Shown: positions 17,453 to 28,480, counted from the stretch's first letter. The stretch: 64,000 bases of DNA from Rhizobiales bacterium Ga0077525 (GCA_001464835.1 LNDS01000049.1:81230-145229), one strand, 5' to 3'. The notes: generated by a model not told the origin, from the sequence alone. Made by a program: numbers and translations.

Positions 17453-18373
17453 ATGCTGGTCCAACCGATCAAAAGTAGCACGCAGTCAGCCCACGTTGTC
17501 GTTCTCGGCAACGAGAAGGGCGGCTCCGGCAAATCGACCACGGCGCTGCATATCGCGGTCGCGTTGCTCAAGGCCGGCCAGCGCGTCGCCACCATCGATC
17601 TCGACTCGCGCCAGCAGAGCTTCACCCACTACATCGAGAACCGACGCGCCTGGGCCGAACGCGCCCGCGTCAAGCTCGAACTGCCGACGCATTACTGCGT
17701 GCCGCGCTCCGACACCAATTCGGTCGAGGCCAACGAGGCGAACGAGTTCAACGGATTCTCCAAGGCGATCGCCGCGATCGAACATACGCACGACGTCGTC
17801 ATCATCGACACGCCCGGCAACGACACCTATCTCATGCGCCTCGCGCATTCGATGGCCGACACGCTGGTCACGCCGCTCAACGACAGCTTCGTCGATTTTG
17901 ACGTTCTCGCCACGCTCGACCCGACCGATTTCACTGTTACCGGCGAAAGCCACTACGCCTCGATGGTGCGCAATGCGCGCCGCCAGCGCCGCCTGGTCGA
18001 TGGCCGCCTGACCGACTGGATCGTGGTGCGCAACCGTTTATCAACGCTCGGCTCGCGCAACAAGAAGCTGGTCGGCGAGGGCATCAACGAACTCGGCAAG
18101 CGCATGGGCTTCCGCACCGTCGACGGTTTCGCCGAGCGCGTTGTCTATCGTGAATTCTTCCCGCGCGGGCTGACCGCCTTCGACGATCTCGACGAGGCGA
18201 CTTTAGGCACCCGTCCAAACATGTCGCATCTGACCGCGCGCGAGGAAGTCATAGCGCTCCTGAACGCGCTGCATCTGCCGATGTCGGAAAACGGCAAGCG
18301 CCGCGCCGCCGCCCGCGCCGAATGGTATTCGGTCATGGACGAGCCGTTGCAGGTCCACGACCTCCTGGCCTGA
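17453..18373 (+). CDS. mipZ: MipZ, ParA-like ATPase and cell-division positioning inhibitor
   Basis: 306 residues. Deviant Walker A with the signature Lys: VVLGNEKGGSGKSTTALHIA near residue 16-35; Walker A' DLDSRQQSFTHYIENR; Walker B IIDTPGNDTYLMRLAHSMAD. The TPGND and NDSFVDFDVL segments are typical of MipZ rather than ParA or MinD. In Caulobacter MipZ forms a ParB-anchored gradient that blocks FtsZ assembly near the poles and puts the Z-ring at midcell. parAB is not in the window. It is divergent from panC. Confidence 0.95.
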   Translation: MLVQPIKSSTQSAHVVVLGNEKGGSGKSTTALHIAVALLKAGQRVATIDLDSRQQSFTHYIENRRAWAERARVKLELPTHYCVPRSDTNSVEANEANEFNGFSKAIAAIEHTHDVVIIDTPGNDTYLMRLAHSMADTLVTPLNDSFVDFDVLATLDPTDFTVTGESHYASMVRNARRQRRLVDGRLTDWIVVRNRLSTLGSRNKKLVGEGINELGKRMGFRTVDGFAERVVYREFFPRGLTAFDDLDEATLGTRPNMSHLTAREEVIALLNALHLPMSENGKRRAAARAEWYSVMDEPLQVHDLLA

Positions 18374-18442
18374 TCCGTCAACCTGAGGTGCGAGCGTGCA
18401 AGCACGCGAGCCTCAAGGATGGACGGCGGCTACCCGCCGTTC

Positions 18443-18524
18443 GTCCCCGCGAAAGCGGCGACCCAGGGGTCACAAAAAAAAAGGCCTTCATTATGTCGCA
18501 CTGGCCCCCCGCTTTCGCGGGGGC
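18443..18524. repeat. Intergenic palindromic element, family B (copy 2)
   Basis: GTCCCCGC-gaaa-GCGGCGAC (one mismatch) at 18443-18462, then an A-run, then a GCCCCC-rich arm pairing with GCGGGGGC to 18524. Layout matches the copy after DUF1489, with a different centre. It lies between mipZ and the VWA gene. Confidence 0.8.
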
Positions 18525-18580
18525 GAACGGATGATTATCTCTGCCATCGACGAGTCCCAAATCGGTGTAGACTTAAGGCC

Positions 18581-19315
18581 ATGAGCGCCCCGACCCGCAA
18601 AGACACCTCGACCCAACATCAGGCTCCGGCCAAACCGTCATCGCGCCCGGAGATCGACGCTTTTCTGGAAAAAGTGAAAGGGCTCGGCCCCGCGGCGACC
18701 GCCGGCAAGCGCGGGCGGCTGATTTTCGCGCTCGATGCGACGATGAGCCGGCAGCCGACCTGGGATTCGGCCTGCGCCCTTCAGGCCGACATGTTCCGCG
18801 AGGCGGCGTCGATCGGCGGGCTCGATATCCAGTTGCTCTATTTCCGCGGCTTGAGCGAATGCCGCGCCTCCGGCTGGGTGGCGGACGCCGACAAATTGGC
18901 GTCGCTGATGCAGCGCATCGATTGCCGCGGCGGCCACACCCAGATCGGCAAGGTCCTGAGCCACGCCCGTCAGGAACAGGCGCGCCAGCGTGTGCAGGCT
19001 CTGGTTTTCGTCGGCGACGCCATGGAAGAGGGCATTGACGATCTCGCCCATGCCGCCGGCGAACTCGGCCTGCTCGGTGTGCCTGTGTTCATGTTCCAGG
19101 AAGGCGGAGACCCGGTGGCGGAAACCGCCTACCGTGAGATCGCGCGGCTGTCGCGCGGCGCCTATTGCCGCTTCGATACCGGCTCGGCGGCGCAATTGGC
19201 CGAACTGCTGCGCGCGGTCGCAGCCTATGCTGCCGGCGGCATCAAGGCTCTGTCCGACTTGTCGGCGCGCAAGGCCGGCGGCGCGCGGCTGCTGCTCGCG
19301 CAGATGAAGAATTAG
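18581..19315 (+). CDS. VWA-like protein paired with a membrane DnaJ
   Basis: 244 residues. After a disordered Thr/Lys/Pro N-terminus comes a von Willebrand A-like core: RLIFALDATMSRQPTWDSA (MIDAS-type DxTxS), GLDIQLLYFRG, a helix ending CRGGHTQIGKVL, VQALVFVGDAMEEGID and VPVFMFQEGGDP. No signal peptide is present, so it is cytoplasmic. VWA domains bind partner proteins, often with chaperones or AAA+ ATPases. Its stop lies 3 bp before the DnaJ-domain gene, implying a shared transcript and joint function. The ATG giving MSAPTRKDTS is used because upstream frame passes through a repeat. Confidence 0.85.
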   Translation: MSAPTRKDTSTQHQAPAKPSSRPEIDAFLEKVKGLGPAATAGKRGRLIFALDATMSRQPTWDSACALQADMFREAASIGGLDIQLLYFRGLSECRASGWVADADKLASLMQRIDCRGGHTQIGKVLSHARQEQARQRVQALVFVGDAMEEGIDDLAHAAGELGLLGVPVFMFQEGGDPVAETAYREIARLSRGAYCRFDTGSAAQLAELLRAVAAYAAGGIKALSDLSARKAGGARLLLAQMKN

Positions 19316-19318
19316 CGC

Positions 19319-20014
19319 ATGCTTATTTTCGGTTTGCTCGCACTGGTGATCGGTCTGTGGGTACTTCACAAAGTATCCAAGGTCGATCCGCGCCTCGGCG
19401 CCCGCGTCATCAAGGCCAGCGGCGGCCTGGCGTCGCTCGGCCTTGCCGTTTTCCTCGGCATCCGCGGCCAGATTGGCATCGCCATTCCGGTTGGAATCTT
19501 CGGGCTGGGATTGCTCGGCTGGGTGCCGTTCGGCCCGGCCGGGTTTTCCGATCGGACCGAAAAGAAAACCGGCCAGACCTCGCGCGTGCGCACGGCCTAT
19601 ATCGAAATGGCGCTCGATCACGACAGCGGCGCGATGGGCGGGCTGGTGCTGGCCGGCCGTTTCCAGGGCCGGACCTTCGAAAGCCTCGATCTCACGGCGC
19701 TGATCGAGCTTCTTACCGAAGTCGACGAGGAAAGCCGCGCGCTGCTAGTTCCGTATCTTGACCGCCGGGACCCCGGCTGGAGTGAACACGCGCAGCGTGA
19801 CGCGGCACCGGGGCGGGGCGCGGCGAGCAACGGCAAAATGTCGGAACAGGAGGCCTATCAGATCCTTGGCCTGGAAGCTGGCGCGAGCGCCGACGCCATC
19901 GGCCGCGCGCACCGCACGCTGATGAAGAAATTCCATCCCGACCAGGGGGGCTCGACGTATCTCGCGGCTCGTATCAATGAAGCCAAAGAAATTCTGCTTC
20001 GTCGCCATCGCTGA
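19319..20014 (+). CDS. Membrane-anchored J-domain (DnaJ-like) protein
   Basis: 231 residues. The N-terminus holds about two transmembrane segments (LIFGLLALVIGLWVL; then a hydrophobic region near 40-75), a linker, and a C-terminal J-domain of about 55 residues: EQEAYQILGLEAGASADAI, then the HPD motif in MKKFHPDQGGS, and INEAKEILL. J-domains stimulate Hsp70 (DnaK) ATPase. The layout recalls bacterial DjlA/TIM14-like proteins with the J-domain at the C-terminus. Directly follows the VWA gene; together they suggest a membrane-linked Hsp70 recruiting pair. Confidence 0.92.
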   Translation: MLIFGLLALVIGLWVLHKVSKVDPRLGARVIKASGGLASLGLAVFLGIRGQIGIAIPVGIFGLGLLGWVPFGPAGFSDRTEKKTGQTSRVRTAYIEMALDHDSGAMGGLVLAGRFQGRTFESLDLTALIELLTEVDEESRALLVPYLDRRDPGWSEHAQRDAAPGRGAASNGKMSEQEAYQILGLEAGASADAIGRAHRTLMKKFHPDQGGSTYLAARINEAKEILLRRHR

Positions 20015-20129
20015 TGTACTCCAGACATACCATCATCAGCGGCTCCTGAACTGTTGACTTGCAAACCCGTTATCGACGCGCGTTTCTTGTTATTGGGCGC
20101 GCCCCGTTATCGGGGTCGCGCGGCAGGCT

Positions 20130-21698
20130 CTAGTTCTTCAGCAGCATGCAGGGAATTTCGCTGCGCTTGAGATTCTTGCAGGCATTCTCGGCCTGGTCCT
20201 TGTCGAGCCCGGCAAAGCGTGCGCGGTACAGCGACTTGTCGCCCTTGGCGATTTTTTCGGTGAACGGATCGGCCTTGCCGAGTTGTTCCTTCGCCTTGGT
20301 TTGCGCCGTGCTCAGGCGCTCCTTGGCGTTGTCTTCGTCGGGGAAGGCGCCGACCTGGATCATCCAGCCGCCGCGTGCTCTGGCGGCGTGTTCGGCAGTG
20401 GAAGCCGGCGTGGCGGCAGCCGCCGGTACCGGCACTTTATCGCCGGCGGCGGCAAGCTGTGGTCCGCGCGAAGGCTTGATCTCACTGACCGGCAAGACGC
20501 CGAGAATGCCCGGCGCGGCGCCCGGCGGCTGCGGCGGCAGTTCGCTTTTCACCGTGGCGACGGTGGTGACGCTGGCGGTATTGGCCGGGGGCGGGGTGAG
20601 CTTGCGGCTGTCGGAGGGCAGCGCGGAAAGCGCCGCCATGCGCGTTCCGGCGGCGACGTTGACGGTCTTGACCGCGATTGGCTTGATCGGTTCGGTCGAG
20701 CCGAGCGATGGCCCGCCTTGCGATGTCGCAACCATGTCCTCGCGCGGATCGCGCTGCGGCGCCGGCGGTTTGGCCGGCAATTTGTTCTCAGCCATGGCGG
20801 TGCCTTCGGCAACGGGCGGCGCGGTGCGATTGATCGAGGCGGTGGCGATGTGCCCTTCGATCAGGCCGCGCACGCGGGCATCGCGCGCTTTGGCGGTGTG
20901 GCCGCCGAACACGACAGCGATGACGTAGCGGTTGTTGCGCTTCACCGAGGTGACGATGTTGAAACCGGAGGCGTTGATATAGCCGGTCTTGATGCCGTCG
21001 ACGCCATCGACCGCACCGAGCAGCCGATTGTGACTGCGCATCATCTTGCCGCGAAACGAGAACGCGCGCGTGGAGAAATAATGATAGTAATTCGGGAACC
21101 GTTCCTGAATGGCGCGGCCGAGCAGCGCCTGGTCGCGCGCGGTGGTGACTTGATCTTCGTCGGGCAGGCCGGAGGCATTGCGGTAGGTGGTCTGCGACAT
21201 GCCGAGCGCGCGCGCCTTGGCCGTCATCATGCGGCCGAACGTGGGCTCGTCGCCGCCGATGGCTTCGCCGACAACCACGGCGACGTCGTTGGCGGACTTG
21301 GTGACGATGGCGCGGATCGCGGTTTCGACCTGAATGGTTTCGCCGGGCTTGAGGGCGAGTTTCGACGGCGCCTGCACCGCGGCGTGCGCGGATACCGGAA
21401 GTTCCGTATTCAGCTTGAGCTTGCCGGCTTCGAGACGCTCGAACAGCATATAGAGCGTCATGATCTTGGTCAGCGATGCCGGATGGCGGATGCTGTCGGC
21501 GTTGGTCTGCTGAAGGATCTTGCCGGAATTGGCGTCGACGACGATCGAGGCCTGGGGGGGCGAGTATGCGACGGCCTTGCGCGCACGCTTGCCGCGGGCA
21601 TCGGCGTCTCCGGCAGTCGCTGCGACGAACACCAGCACTGCCAGGCCGAAGGCGCCCAAACGGAGACAACGTTGAACATGGCCTCCGCAACGCGACAT
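20130..21698 (-). CDS. D-alanyl-D-alanine carboxypeptidase (S11, PBP5-type) with SPOR domain
   Basis: 522 residues. Signal peptide to about residue 35. Peptidase S11 core with the three active-site motifs: SxxK in ASLTKIM (near 78), SxN as SANDV (near 134) and KTG in GIKTGYINASG (near 235). A long Pro/Ala/Thr linker leads to a SPOR domain (residues about 445-522: GGWMIQVGAFPDEDNAKERL ... AENACKNLKRSEIPCMLL) that binds denuded septal peptidoglycan. The enzyme trims the terminal D-Ala of stem peptides in the periplasm. The SPOR domain points to septal localisation. Confidence 0.94.
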   Translation of the reverse strand: MSRCGGHVQRCLRLGAFGLAVLVFVAATAGDADARGKRARKAVAYSPPQASIVVDANSGKILQQTNADSIRHPASLTKIMTLYMLFERLEAGKLKLNTELPVSAHAAVQAPSKLALKPGETIQVETAIRAIVTKSANDVAVVVGEAIGGDEPTFGRMMTAKARALGMSQTTYRNASGLPDEDQVTTARDQALLGRAIQERFPNYYHYFSTRAFSFRGKMMRSHNRLLGAVDGVDGIKTGYINASGFNIVTSVKRNNRYVIAVVFGGHTAKARDARVRGLIEGHIATASINRTAPPVAEGTAMAENKLPAKPPAPQRDPREDMVATSQGGPSLGSTEPIKPIAVKTVNVAAGTRMAALSALPSDSRKLTPPPANTASVTTVATVKSELPPQPPGAAPGILGVLPVSEIKPSRGPQLAAAGDKVPVPAAAATPASTAEHAARARGGWMIQVGAFPDEDNAKERLSTAQTKAKEQLGKADPFTEKIAKGDKSLYRARFAGLDKDQAENACKNLKRSEIPCMLLKN

Positions 21699-21843
21699 CT
21701 GCGCTCCCCAACCCCGGATATGAAATCTACCTAGGCCGCCATCGTGGCCAATTTATAGCGCATTTGCAGCGCAAGAACTGACAAACGTAGGAGAACGCGG
21801 TTTACAAAATCTTAAGCCATGTCACTGATTTTGTGGTAAATTT

Positions 21844-21882
21844 CGCACTGCAATATAATAATTGACATTATTGTGCAGTGCG
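21844..21882. promoter_or_regulatory. Perfect 9-bp inverted repeat over the phasin promoter (candidate PhaR-type operator)
   Basis: CGCACTGCA at 21844-21852 and TGCAGTGCG at 21874-21882 are perfect reverse complements. The pair flanks the -35 hexamer, with the right half inside the promoter spacer. TGCA-cored sites upstream of phasin genes are bound by the PHB-responsive repressor PhaR in related alphaproteobacteria, so a repressor site is likely; the exact regulator is inferred. Confidence 0.6.
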
Positions 21883-21889
21883 GTATAAA
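21862..21889 (+). promoter_or_regulatory. Sigma-70-type promoter of the phasin gene
   Basis: TTGACA at 21862-21867 (perfect -35), a 16-bp spacer, and TATAAA at 21884-21889 (near-perfect -10), 78 bp before the phasin ATG. Unusually close to consensus for this high-GC window. Confidence 0.75.
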
Positions 21890-21966
21890 GCGTCCGTACC
21901 CGGGATAGGCCGGGACCATCGATAGCACATTGGCTCCGCTCCGTGCGGGCCGGGAAAGGATGCACA

Positions 21967-22296
21967 ATGGTCAAGAATTTCGAGGACCTCCAGCAGGTCA
22001 GCAAAGAGAATATCGATCTCGCGGTGAAGTCGGTCGGCACTGTTTCCAAGAGCGCCCAGGCGATCGCGGTTGAAATTGCCGACTACTCCAAGAAGTCGTT
22101 CGAAGAAAGCACCGCGGCGCTCGAGAAGCTGTTCGGCGTCAAGTCGATCGAAAAGGCCATCGAGCTGCAGACCGAATACGCCAAGACCGCGTATGAAGGT
22201 TTTGTCGCCGAAGCCACCAAGATCGGCGAGATGTACACCGCGATGGCGAAGGAATCCTACAAGCCGTTCGAAACCATGATGGCGAAAGCCAAGTAG
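21967..22296 (+). CDS. Phasin family protein
   Basis: 109 residues, almost all helical and amphipathic: KNFEDLQQVSKENIDLAVKS, SAQAIAVEIADYSKKSFEES, LFGVKSIEKAIELQTEYAKT, AYEGFVAEATKIGEMYTAMA, ending PFETMMAKAK. This matches the short Phasin_2 type. Phasins coat polyhydroxyalkanoate granules and control their number and size; no polymer synthase is in this window. The ATG chosen gives MVKNFEDL, with GGAAAGGA nearby upstream. Strong promoter and terminator make it an isolated transcription unit. Confidence 0.93.
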   Translation: MVKNFEDLQQVSKENIDLAVKSVGTVSKSAQAIAVEIADYSKKSFEESTAALEKLFGVKSIEKAIELQTEYAKTAYEGFVAEATKIGEMYTAMAKESYKPFETMMAKAK

Positions 22297-22348
22297 TTTC
22301 TGAACGTCTTACGTGCGTTACGTAAGCGTCGCGTGAGTGTGAATAAGA

Positions 22349-22378
22349 AAAAGCCCGGCGGTTGAGCCGGGCTTTTTT
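22349..22378. terminator. Bidirectional rho-independent terminator
   Basis: AAGCCCGGC at 22351-22359, GGTTGA loop, GCCGGGCTT at 22366-22374, T-run on the plus strand and A-run (T-run on the minus strand) on the other side. It serves the phasin gene and the converging TadG-like gene. Confidence 0.9.
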
Positions 22379-22405
22379 ATTGGGCAGCGTTGAAGGGCAG
22401 GGCGC

Positions 22406-23803
22406 TTATTTGGCGACGCGCAGCTTGGTCAGGTTGGTGCCGATCTGGCTGAAGACCGAGCCAAGCCCGCTCGCGCTCGTTACCATGAAGAATTTCGACG
22501 GATCGTTGAACTTGTCCGGGCCGCCGGCACAGTTCTGCAACAAGGTCGACATCGGATCGCCGTCGGTGTTGACGTGCACGGTATAGATGGTCACGCCGGC
22601 GTTCTTGATATTGGCGCAGGTGCCGGAGCCGTTGCCGGTCTGATACATCCGGTTATCGACCGCCGTACTGGTCTGGCTGCCATTGCCGTACCAGCGATTC
22701 TGCGTGTTCAGGCCGTCCGACATCAGAACGATCACGTCCTGATACTTGTAGTTCGAATCCTTGGGCGGCACGGTGAGAGGGCCGCCACCGACCAGCGACT
22801 GCCACGCCCACACAAGACCGATCGGCTGGTTGGTGGCGCCGTTCGGCTGCATGGAATCGACCAGGGAGTTCATCGCGGTCCAGTTGTAGTTCAGGCCCAT
22901 CATGGCGACCGGGCAGGCGTTGTACTGCTCCGCCGGGAACAGCGTTGACGCCTGGCCGATCGGCAGAGCATCGTCAGCCGGGTTCGGCGCTGTCACGAGT
23001 TGATCGTAGTCGCGATCGCGATCGGTCACGCAGCCGTTCCAGCTGCTCTTATTGGCGGGCACCCAAGCCTGGGAATTGTTACAGCGGCTTCTGCCGCGGC
23101 GCGATCGGCCGCTGCAATTGGACGTATTCTGCCAACTGCCGTTGCCTTCTTCCCAATCGTCCCAATCGATCCAGTCGGCGTTGTAGTTCGAAGCGCCGAC
23201 ATTGACGTCCTTGGCGAACGGGATAATCGAGACATAGACGTCGCCGTTCTGCGCTGCCGAGTCCTTGAGTTGCGTCAACAGGCTCTTGGTCGCCGCTTTT
23301 AGCGCCGTCATCTTGCCGTCGGACGCCATCGACCCGGTGTTGTCGAGCGCCAGCGCAACGCGCAGGCGCGACGAGCCCCAGGCGGCGGTCGCTGTGCCGT
23401 TGACGGTGATGTTCTGGTAGCCGATGACGCCGAGGAAGCTGGTCGGTACCTGCGCTGCCCCGTCCACCTTGACCTGCGAGCCGCCGACCGTGGTGTAGGT
23501 CGCGGTGATAACGACATTCCTGGCTTCCGGCCGCGTGAACAGCGCGTCGAAATAACTCTTGGCCTTGGTCTGCAAATCGTTGTTGGTCAGCGTCGCGGCA
23601 TCGCGCGACAGCATCAGCGCGGCGGAGTCGAGCGCGGCCTGCATGGCGGCCTTGACCGAATTGGCATGGCTGTAATCGACGGCGAAACCGACCGTGCCCA
23701 CCAAAGGCAAGGTGGCGATGGCAAAGGTGATGGCGACATTGCCGCCGCTTTCAGTGCGGAAGCGGGCGACGTGGCGGGCAATTCTTGTCCAGACAGCGTG
23801 CAT
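22406..23803 (-). CDS. TadG-like Flp-pilus-associated protein with vWA domain (orphan)
   Basis: 465 residues. A single N-terminal helix with the TadE/TadG start pattern (RTESGGNVAITFAIATLPLV, residues about 17-36) anchors it in the inner membrane. A vWA core follows with a MIDAS-type LALDNTGSM near residue 151 and DVIVLMSDGLNT near 360. In Flp/Tad systems TadG is a minor pseudopilin-like protein; here no tadABC, cpaB or flp genes are visible, so it is an orphan of the type often found many times in rhizobial genomes. Surface adhesion or envelope roles are possible. A damaged second copy of the start of such a gene lies about 270 bp upstream. Confidence 0.88.
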   Translation of the reverse strand: MHAVWTRIARHVARFRTESGGNVAITFAIATLPLVGTVGFAVDYSHANSVKAAMQAALDSAALMLSRDAATLTNNDLQTKAKSYFDALFTRPEARNVVITATYTTVGGSQVKVDGAAQVPTSFLGVIGYQNITVNGTATAAWGSSRLRVALALDNTGSMASDGKMTALKAATKSLLTQLKDSAAQNGDVYVSIIPFAKDVNVGASNYNADWIDWDDWEEGNGSWQNTSNCSGRSRRGRSRCNNSQAWVPANKSSWNGCVTDRDRDYDQLVTAPNPADDALPIGQASTLFPAEQYNACPVAMMGLNYNWTAMNSLVDSMQPNGATNQPIGLVWAWQSLVGGGPLTVPPKDSNYKYQDVIVLMSDGLNTQNRWYGNGSQTSTAVDNRMYQTGNGSGTCANIKNAGVTIYTVHVNTDGDPMSTLLQNCAGGPDKFNDPSKFFMVTSASGLGSVFSQIGTNLTKLRVAK

Positions 23804-24747
23804 GACGGTCTCACCCGAGTAACGGTTGAATTCGTCTGCATGAATAGACGCCAGCGGTTAAATCACCGGTATATCGATAGGTGGCAGAATGGTGCGCCGA
23901 AGTAATGAATGGCCCGCGGTCTCTCGGAAACATCGTGTTCGCACAGAGGCTTAAATGGTTAACGCGACGTGCGTGCAATGCCGCGAATGCCGGATAGTTC
24001 TTATGCGACGTCGTTAATGCCGAGTTGCAAAGCCGGTTTGGACAGCGGTTTTCCTTATCCGGCGTCTCGCAATACGCAATGGCGAATGTGATGGCGACAT
24101 TGCCGGTATTGGCGCGGCGGAACCCGGCGAGGTGGCGGGCGAAGTTGATCCAGAGACGACGCATGATGGTGTACCGGAAAGTGGGAATGTCCGGATCGTC
24201 ATAGGCGCGGGCTTTTAAACGAGGTGTCTCGCGACACCGGCAAAATAGCCGGTCCGCGGTAATGATGACCTGCGGCCTGGCGCGTTTTCGGGAGTGCCGT
24301 CAGGCTCCTGGACGGTGAACAGCGCCGCGCGGCCGTTTGTAAGACTTTGGAACCATTTTTAGAGACCTCGGCTGCACCCGAGGCCGAGCGCGCGGCACGC
24401 CAATACCGGCCGATCCGGGGGCGAGGGCGGAAAACTTGGGATGCCGAGCCTGGAATGGCTTGTGAACCCTGCGCCAATGGCTATCTGGAACAATGCCGGG
24501 ACGGCAAAGGCCGGAACAAGGGCCGGAAATCGGGCGATTGGCGCAATCCGGCGTTTAAAATCGGCTTGGAAGGGCGGCATTGGGGTCTTTAAGATGCCGC
24601 TTGAAAACGCACCATGGCCTCGTGACGGCGCGGTCGCGGGATGCCACGCTTCTGGAAGGTTCAATCACGTTGCTTGTTTTGGCTCCAACCATGATGCTCG
24701 CTGTCAGACCTTCTTTTTCCCCGTCCATAGCGCGCCAGGCGGCGCGG
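23804..24747. other. Long intergenic region without an intact gene
   Basis: Between the TadG-like gene and clpS. It holds the decayed TadG-type start (24076-24164); elsewhere six-frame reading gives only short frames without domain character. The last 150 bp before clpS should carry the clpS promoter; I cannot place it confidently. Confidence 0.6.
24076..24164 (-). pseudogene. Decayed 5' fragment of a second TadG-like gene
   Basis: From an ATG at 24164 the minus strand reads MRRLWINFARHLAGFRRAN then TGNVAITFAIA, matching the start of the intact neighbour (MHAVWTRIARHVARF..., GGNVAITFAIA) residue by residue with some substitutions; the DNA block GGCGA-TGTGATGGCGACATTGCCG is nearly identical in both. 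After the AITFAIA stretch the similarity stops and the frame runs into non-matching sequence. The remainder of the gene is missing, so this is a truncated paralogue or the relic of a tandem duplication. Confidence 0.8.
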
Positions 24748-25086
24748 ATGGCGGACGATGACCGCAAGCGCAAGAGCCCGACGCCGGGCGATCCGTCGGT
24801 CGCGGTCATCACCAAGACCAAGCCGCAGACCAAGCGGCCCAATATGTACCGCGTCCTCATTCTCAATGACGATTACACGCCGATGGAATTCGTCACCCAC
24901 GTGCTGGAGCGCTTCTTCAGCAAGGATCACGAGGCCGCCACCCGAATCATGCTGCATGTGCATCATCACGGCATCGGCGAATGCGGCATCTTTACGTACG
25001 AAGTGGCCGAGACAAAAGTGACGCAGGTTATGGACTTTGCCAGAAAACATCAGCATCCTTTGCAATGCGTGATGGAAAAGAAGTGA
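24748..25086 (+). CDS. clpS: ATP-dependent Clp protease adaptor ClpS
   Basis: 112 residues with the ClpS core: [19 protein letters not shown], the N-degron pocket region ([10 protein letters not shown]-x-H as MLHVHHHG), [14 protein letters not shown] and the C-terminal [12 protein letters not shown]. ClpS delivers substrates with N-terminal Leu, Phe, Tyr or Trp to ClpAP. The ATG yielding MADDDRKRK gives a normal length; upstream in-frame ATGs at 24691 and 24694 would add a Ser/Pro-rich extension without family support. clpA follows 62 bp downstream, as in most alphaproteobacteria. Confidence 0.93.
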   Translation: MADDDRKRKSPTPGDPSVAVITKTKPQTKRPNMYRVLILNDDYTPMEFVTHVLERFFSKDHEAATRIMLHVHHHGIGECGIFTYEVAETKVTQVMDFARKHQHPLQCVMEKK

Positions 25087-25148
25087 GACTTAAAAAAACG
25101 ATACTCGGGGCCGGGGAGCGCTCGATACAATTGGGAATGGAACTCTGA

Positions 25149-27602
<2,454 letters not shown>

Positions 27603-27626
27603 GGCCAGACGCAGAATTGACATGAC

Positions 27627-27653
27627 GAAGGCCGGGCCCTGTGCCCGGCCTTC
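27627..27653 (+). terminator. Stem-loop after clpA
   Basis: GAAGGCCGGGC / GCCCGGCCTTC, 11-bp perfect stem with a 5-nt loop, 25 bp past the clpA stop. No T-run follows, so it may be a stabiliser or a weak terminator. Confidence 0.6.
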
Positions 27654-27763
27654 GCCGTTCGGTTATCGGCATTTCACAGGCGACGCATGCGCTGGACGCC
27701 AGTTGCGGCGGCCTCCGCTCTATGGGACACGGGGCAGCCATGCCCGGGACCGGTCCTTTGCCG

Positions 27764-28480
27764 ATGACATTCCAATCCGCGACCGCCGCCTATCTCGGCG
27801 GCATCCGGTCGGCGTGGACGTCCGTTTTTCTTCTGGTCATGGCCGGCACCTATATCGGGCTGGGCGCGCTGGCGCATGATTTCGGCCTGAGCGCTTTGTG
27901 GCTGATGCTGTCGACCTTGTTCGTCTGGGCCGCACCGGCGCAGGTCATCCTGATTTCCGGCATCGGCACCGGCGCGGCGCTGCTCGAAGTCGCGCTCGCC
28001 GTCACCTTGAGCGGCATCCGCCTGTTCCCGATGGTCGTGGCGCTGCTGCCGCTGGTGCGCGACCGCGACACGCGGCTGCGCGACCTTTTGCTGCCGACGC
28101 ATTTCACCTCGGTCAGCATGTGGGTGGAGTCGCTGCGCATCCTGCCGCAGCTGGCCGCCGAGCACCGGTTGGCTTTCTGCAACGGCCTGTCCACCGGCTA
28201 TATGGGCGCCGCGGTGATTTTCGGCTTCGTCGGCTATTATCTCGCCGCCGGCCTGCCGCCGCTGCTGGCGGCGACTTTGCTGTTCCTGACGCCGTTGTCG
28301 TTCCTGATTTCGACCGCGCGCAACGCCCGCATCATGATGGACAAATTGGCGCTCGGGCTTGGCCTTTCGCTCGGCGCCTTGCTCACCGTCATGAACGTGC
28401 AGTTTGACCTGATGTGGGCCGGCGTCGGCGGCGGCACATTGGCCTATGCGATCCACCGCGTCCGCGAGGCCATGGCATGA
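27764..28480 (+). CDS. AzlC-family branched-chain amino acid exporter subunit
   Basis: About 238 residues from the ATG giving MTFQSATAAYLGG. Several hydrophobic helices follow: SVFLLVMAGTYIGLGALAH, WLMLSTLFVWAAPAQVILIS and IFGFVGYYLAAGLPPLLAAT among them, in the AzlC pattern. AzlC proteins form the large subunit of branched-chain amino acid exporters together with AzlD. The AzlD-like gene begins at ATGA overlapping this stop. Upstream in-frame ATGs at 27722 and 27740 are possible starts; none has a clear ribosome binding site. Confidence 0.85.
   Translation: MTFQSATAAYLGGIRSAWTSVFLLVMAGTYIGLGALAHDFGLSALWLMLSTLFVWAAPAQVILISGIGTGAALLEVALAVTLSGIRLFPMVVALLPLVRDRDTRLRDLLLPTHFTSVSMWVESLRILPQLAAEHRLAFCNGLSTGYMGAAVIFGFVGYYLAAGLPPLLAATLLFLTPLSFLISTARNARIMMDKLALGLGLSLGALLTVMNVQFDLMWAGVGGGTLAYAIHRVREAMA

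Noticed and set aside
20283..21734. A 483-residue plus-strand frame over the carboxypeptidase gene
   Set aside because: The opposite strand carries all S11 and SPOR motifs; this frame is composition-driven.
24580..24747. An N-terminal extension of ClpS
   Set aside because: It would make ClpS much longer than the family and begins in a region without coding character.
24199..24761. Several short frames between the TadG fragment and clpS
   Set aside because: They lack ribosome binding sites, domain patterns and family composition; treated as non-coding.
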